This document shows positions 6,605 through 8,650 of a stretch of 8,650 bases of DNA, piece after piece. The translations under genes and the position numbers were made by a program. Each line of letters starts with the position of its first letter. Within the stretch, counting starts at the first letter, position 1. The notes below the pieces were generated by a model. The model did no database searches. It saw nothing but the letters and a program-made list of their open reading frames with translations, and was not told the origin of the DNA. The stretch is from CAZNKU01 sp045654805 (GTDB taxonomy: Bacteria > Bacillota > Clostridia > Monoglobales > Firm-18), in NCBI GenBank assembly GCA_045654805.1, contig JAZOOD010000022.1, positions 1-8,650 of the forward strand. Direction: 5' to 3'.

Positions 6605-7093
6605 TTACGAATACTCCTTTTCATAGATTTCTTTCAAAAGTTTTCGTCCTTTTTGCAGTCTCATTTTTACTGCCGAAGATGTTCTGCTGATTATTTTTGC
6701 AATATCTTCTATTCGATATCCCTCAATGTAGTAAAGAGTCAAAACGAGTCTGTATTTTTCAGGCAGCATAGTTAAAGCTTCAATAATTCCGTAATCCGTT
6801 TCTTTATCTGCAATTTGTTCAAGAAAATTTTCTTCAATTTGTATATATCGTCCTCTTATGCGAAGTAAATCACGACATTTATTGGTTGCGACTTTAATGA
6901 GCCATGCTTTTTCATGCTCGCTGTCTGCAAAAACAGGGGCTTTTTGATAATATTTGATAATTGTCTCCTGTACTATATCTTCTGCATCACTTTCGTTCTT
7001 CAGCATAATCAGGGACAATCTGTATAGCATATCGCCGTATTTTCTGATTATGATTTCAATATCATCAGTTGGCCATTCTGATGTATTTCTCAT
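6605..7093 (-). CDS. ECF-type RNA polymerase sigma factor (sigma-70 family)
   Basis: A 162-residue sigma factor of normal ECF size. Region sigma-2 spans about 16-80: the YGDMLYRLSLIML helix, then DAEDIVQET, which contacts the polymerase clamp, and the AWLIKVATNKCRDLLR -10-recognising helix. Region sigma-4 spans about 104-156 (LPEKYRLVLTLYYIEGYRIEDIA), with the -35-reading helix TSSAVKMRLQKGR (138-150). There is no region 1.1 or sigma-3. The ATG at 7093 has AAGGGGG (7102-7108) 8 nt upstream. The AAG GAG codons near the 3' end double as the ribosome site of the downstream membrane partner, which begins 1 bp after the stop. The usual model is that the partner holds the sigma factor at the membrane until an envelope signal arrives; the regulon cannot be read from this window. 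Confidence 0.93.
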   Translation of the reverse strand: MRNTSEWPTDDIEIIIRKYGDMLYRLSLIMLKNESDAEDIVQETIIKYYQKAPVFADSEHEKAWLIKVATNKCRDLLRIRGRYIQIEENFLEQIADKETDYGIIEALTMLPEKYRLVLTLYYIEGYRIEDIAKIISRTSSAVKMRLQKGRKLLKEIYEKEYS

Positions 7094-7175
7094 TCTCTCT
7101 ACCCCCTTTCACTTATAACACGTTTGAATAACCGATTTAGTCAATTTATTTGTAAAAATTTTTATTTGAAATTTT

Positions 7176-7203
7176 ATTATAGCATAATTTTAAAACAAAA
7201 TAA
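7176..7203 (-). promoter_or_regulatory. Possible promoter of the sigma/anti-sigma operon
   Basis: On the - strand a perfect TATAAT (7176-7181) has TTATTT (7198-7203) 16 bp upstream, a weak -35 in very AT-rich DNA. It would give a leader of about 80 nt. No clear ECF-type GAAAC...CGTC pair was found in the 7094-7207 gap, so self-activation by the sigma factor is not supported by eye. Confidence 0.4.
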
Positions 7204-7207
7204 GCAA

Positions 7208-7232
7208 GAGCCAAACTGCTATAGTCTGGCTC
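7208..7232 (-). terminator. Hairpin, probable terminator of the right-hand three-gene operon
   Basis: GAGCCAAACT (7208-7217) and AGTCTGGCTC (7223-7232) pair at 9 of 10 positions around GCTAT. On the - strand it is followed by the T-rich stretch TTGCTTATTTTGTTTT, interrupted rather than a clean T-tract. It sits 77 bp beyond the stop of the zinc-ribbon gene and just upstream of the sigma-operon promoter. Confidence 0.6.
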
Positions 7233-7309
7233 CAATTTTAGTATTTATTAAATTTTAATCTGTTTGACAAATTCAAATGCTTGTAACTGTTCATTCCATT
7301 GAGATTTGC

Positions 7310-7540
7310 TTAATCGAGATTGTTTTCATAATCAGATATATCAATAATCAATCTCTTACACTTTGGGCAGCAATAGCTTTCAATATGATGAGGTGACAGC
7401 ATTGGAACATTCAGATGCAACGCATATTTTTCTTTTCCGTTTGGAAGCATACTGATTTTGTGCTTTCGTTCGCTCCATATTGCTGTTCCACTATTGAGGT
7501 ACCCGTGTAACATATCAGCGTTGCAAAAAGGACATTTCAT
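7310..7540 (-). CDS. Small zinc-ribbon protein (PF20097-like)
   Basis: A 76-residue protein with two zinc knuckles: CPFC (C3, C6) at the N-terminus and CPKC (C58, C61, preceded by C57) near the C-terminus, followed by KRLIIDIS. Between them is a middle that includes AIWSERKHKISMLPNGKEKY. This layout resembles the short PF20097/DUF6487-type proteins of Firmicutes, whose function is unknown. The start at 7540 is preferred because AAAGGAG (7548-7554) lies 7 nt upstream; the ATG at 7546 would be only 1 nt from it. The gene follows the membrane-protein gene by 24 bp and is probably last in that operon. A short open frame continues past its stop in another frame (see findings). Confidence 0.75.
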   Translation of the reverse strand: MKCPFCNADMLHGYLNSGTAIWSERKHKISMLPNGKEKYALHLNVPMLSPHHIESYCCPKCKRLIIDISDYENNLD

Positions 7541-7564
7541 ATACATACTCCTTTAAAATTGAGC

Positions 7565-7930
7565 TTATTCACTTTTTCTATACAACAGATACGAAAGCAT
7601 ACTTATTATAAAAGTTGCTGAAATGTGTAACAGAATATTTGGGATTGTAAAATTATATGTGTTTGAAACTTCTCCAAACTCTAAAATATATCTGCACAGC
7701 ATACCGAGTAAAATTACTCCTAAATTTATAGCAGCAGCATGCTTTATTCCCCAACTTTTCAGCATCTTTTTCTCATAGATACCAAGTTCTATGTAACAAA
7801 GTATGTTTGTATACAGTAAAATACCGGTTAATGAGTATGTATAATGCTTTGTTAAATTATATATAGGAAAACTTGCACCACTTATTATTACAAACATTAT
7901 CAGTAAAATAACATGCCATTTTCTTTTCAT
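7565..7930 (-). CDS. Four-segment integral membrane protein of unknown function
   Basis: A 121-residue hydrophobic protein starting MKRKWH, with predicted membrane segments at about 6-24, 33-51, 67-86 and 95-115 and a basic C-terminal end (YRKSE). A positively charged loop between segments two and three (EKKMLKSWGIKH) probably faces the cytoplasm. I do not recognise the family and see no catalytic motif. The start at 7930 is chosen because GGAG (7940-7943) lies 9 nt upstream; an in-frame ATG at 7948 has no ribosome site. It lies 36 bp after the exported-protein gene and 24 bp before the zinc-ribbon gene, so it is likely co-transcribed with both. Confidence 0.7.
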   Translation of the reverse strand: MKRKWHVILLIMFVIISGASFPIYNLTKHYTYSLTGILLYTNILCYIELGIYEKKMLKSWGIKHAAAINLGVILLGMLCRYILEFGEVSNTYNFTIPNILLHISATFIISMLSYLLYRKSE

Positions 7931-7966
7931 GGTTTCACTCTCCTTCATAAGAGAAAAATCAAATAA

Positions 7967-8650
7967 TTAATGTGTATATGGATCAAAAAGCAGATTTCCG
8001 TCAGCATCATAGATTTCAGCATCTGCGTGGTAGTGTTCTCTGTTATGAATAGGGTTACCTTTTTCACTTATGGTTACATCTTCCAATATGCTGCAGTATT
8101 TCCATCCATTTTCATCTATAACTTCAGTATACATTTTTACAGTGTCACCTCTTTTGAGGTCAAAGCTGTATTCAATATCCGCCATATAGATTGTTACGTA
8201 ATCATCTTTATGGACTTCTTCAAGAACAGGTTTATGTCTCCATTGTTCCTTGCCATTTACAAGCAGAACAACCTCAACTTCTTCCATTTTTTGTACAAAA
8301 CCCTTGTGTTCAAAGTCTATTTCTACAGCACCTTTATAAGTTCTTGTTATTTTTTCACCTTCATAATTCTGTCTGCTTTCTCCAGAGTAATTAGCATAGA
8401 GAGTAGGCACCATATCATATCTCGGATTTAAAACCCAGTTAAGCTGCTGAGTGCGGATTGTTCCGTCTTCTTCAAACTGAACATTTTCGATATTGCAGTC
8501 ATCAAAAAGAGGAACAGCAAATTCTGCAACATACCTGCCGTTTTTCAAAGTCATAGGAACTTCGTTTCCGTTATGTATTATGGTCGCAACAGTTTTATCG
8601 GGGTTATAAACCTTAGGCACGTCATAACAATATATAGTTGCTGTTTTATT
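7967..8650 (-). CDS. Probably exported beta-rich protein of unknown function (5' end cut by window)
   Basis: The - strand frame is open to the right edge; 227 residues are visible. A GTG at 8620 could be read as a start, but the ten preceding codons are open, there is no ribosome site, and the sequence reads as mid-domain, so the gene most likely continues outside. The visible part is rich in alternating hydrophobic and polar strands and has few cysteines. It includes VEVVLLVNGKEQWRHKP, an aromatic-rich Asn/Tyr stretch (YANYSGESRQNYEGE) and a terminal AEIYDADGNLLFDPYTH. This resembles paired immunoglobulin-like or carbohydrate-binding beta modules of surface proteins. No catalytic motif or membrane segment is visible; a signal peptide, if any, lies outside. 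First visible gene of a three-gene operon. Confidence 0.65.
   Translation of the reverse strand, partial: NKTATIYCYDVPKVYNPDKTVATIIHNGNEVPMTLKNGRYVAEFAVPLFDDCNIENVQFEEDGTIRTQQLNWVLNPRYDMVPTLYANYSGESRQNYEGEKITRTYKGAVEIDFEHKGFVQKMEEVEVVLLVNGKEQWRHKPVLEEVHKDDYVTIYMADIEYSFDLKRGDTVKMYTEVIDENGWKYCSILEDVTISEKGNPIHNREHYHADAEIYDADGNLLFDPYTH

Noticed and set aside
7110..7160. TTGACT (complement at 7137-7142) as -35 of the sigma operon
   Set aside because: The nearest -10-like sequence is about 21 bp away, too far for a sigma-A promoter, and no ECF-type -10 pairs with it.
7970..8431. A 153-codon + strand open frame opposite the exported-protein gene
   Set aside because: Its translation is an AT-driven run of Phe/Ile/Tyr with no plausible start; the - strand frame has normal protein composition and extends to the window edge.

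Overview
The window looks like a low-GC Gram-positive chromosome, most likely a gut-type clostridial lineage such as Lachnospiraceae. The signs are AT-rich DNA, strong AGGAGG-type ribosome sites, and families common there: a BlaI repressor with an M23/M56 metallopeptidase, an ECF sigma factor with a one-segment membrane partner, and an XerC/D-like recombinase. The taxon is inferred from family composition only.

Left part, + strand (1-1498): an AbiE-type toxin-antitoxin pair. The AbiEi-like antitoxin/repressor is cut by the left edge and overlaps the AbiEii-like nucleotidyltransferase by 17 bp. A shared hairpin (1511-1550) separates the pair from a convergent, catalytically complete tyrosine recombinase (1551-2552, - strand). 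The recombinase has a good sigma-A promoter and an approximately 110-nt leader. That leader holds two dyads sharing the half-site GGTAAAT; one is a perfect 28-bp palindrome with the 11-6-11 geometry of a Xer/dif-type site. The 287-bp gap from 2553 to 2839 holds this leader, the promoter, a featureless AT-rich stretch (about 2699-2769) and the terminator of the next operon.

Centre, - strand (2840-5879): a two-gene BlaI/M56 signalling operon. The repressor gene is followed, with a TAA-T-ATG junction, by an 889-residue membrane protein. It has a BlaR1-like M56 protease domain at the N-terminus, but an intact M23 (LytM) endopeptidase domain at the far C-terminus in place of a penicillin-binding sensor. 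The promoter has TTGACA and a -10 box embedded in two 18-bp operator dyads. This makes autoregulation by the repressor, relieved by the membrane protease, the natural model.

Next, - strand (5998-7093): an ECF sigma factor and its putative anti-sigma or secreted partner, again joined by TAA-T-ATG. The operon ends in a strong terminator that abuts the -35 box of the BlaI operon. The partner gene has a second good internal start that would give a Sec-signal-peptide protein.

Right end, - strand (7310-8650): three closely spaced genes of unknown function. They encode a probably exported protein cut by the right edge, a four-segment membrane protein and a small two-CxxC zinc-ribbon protein, followed by a hairpin at 7208-7232. 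No tRNA, rRNA, CRISPR array or insertion sequence was seen. The strongest leads are the M56-M23 receptor with its operator array, and the paired palindromes in front of the recombinase.
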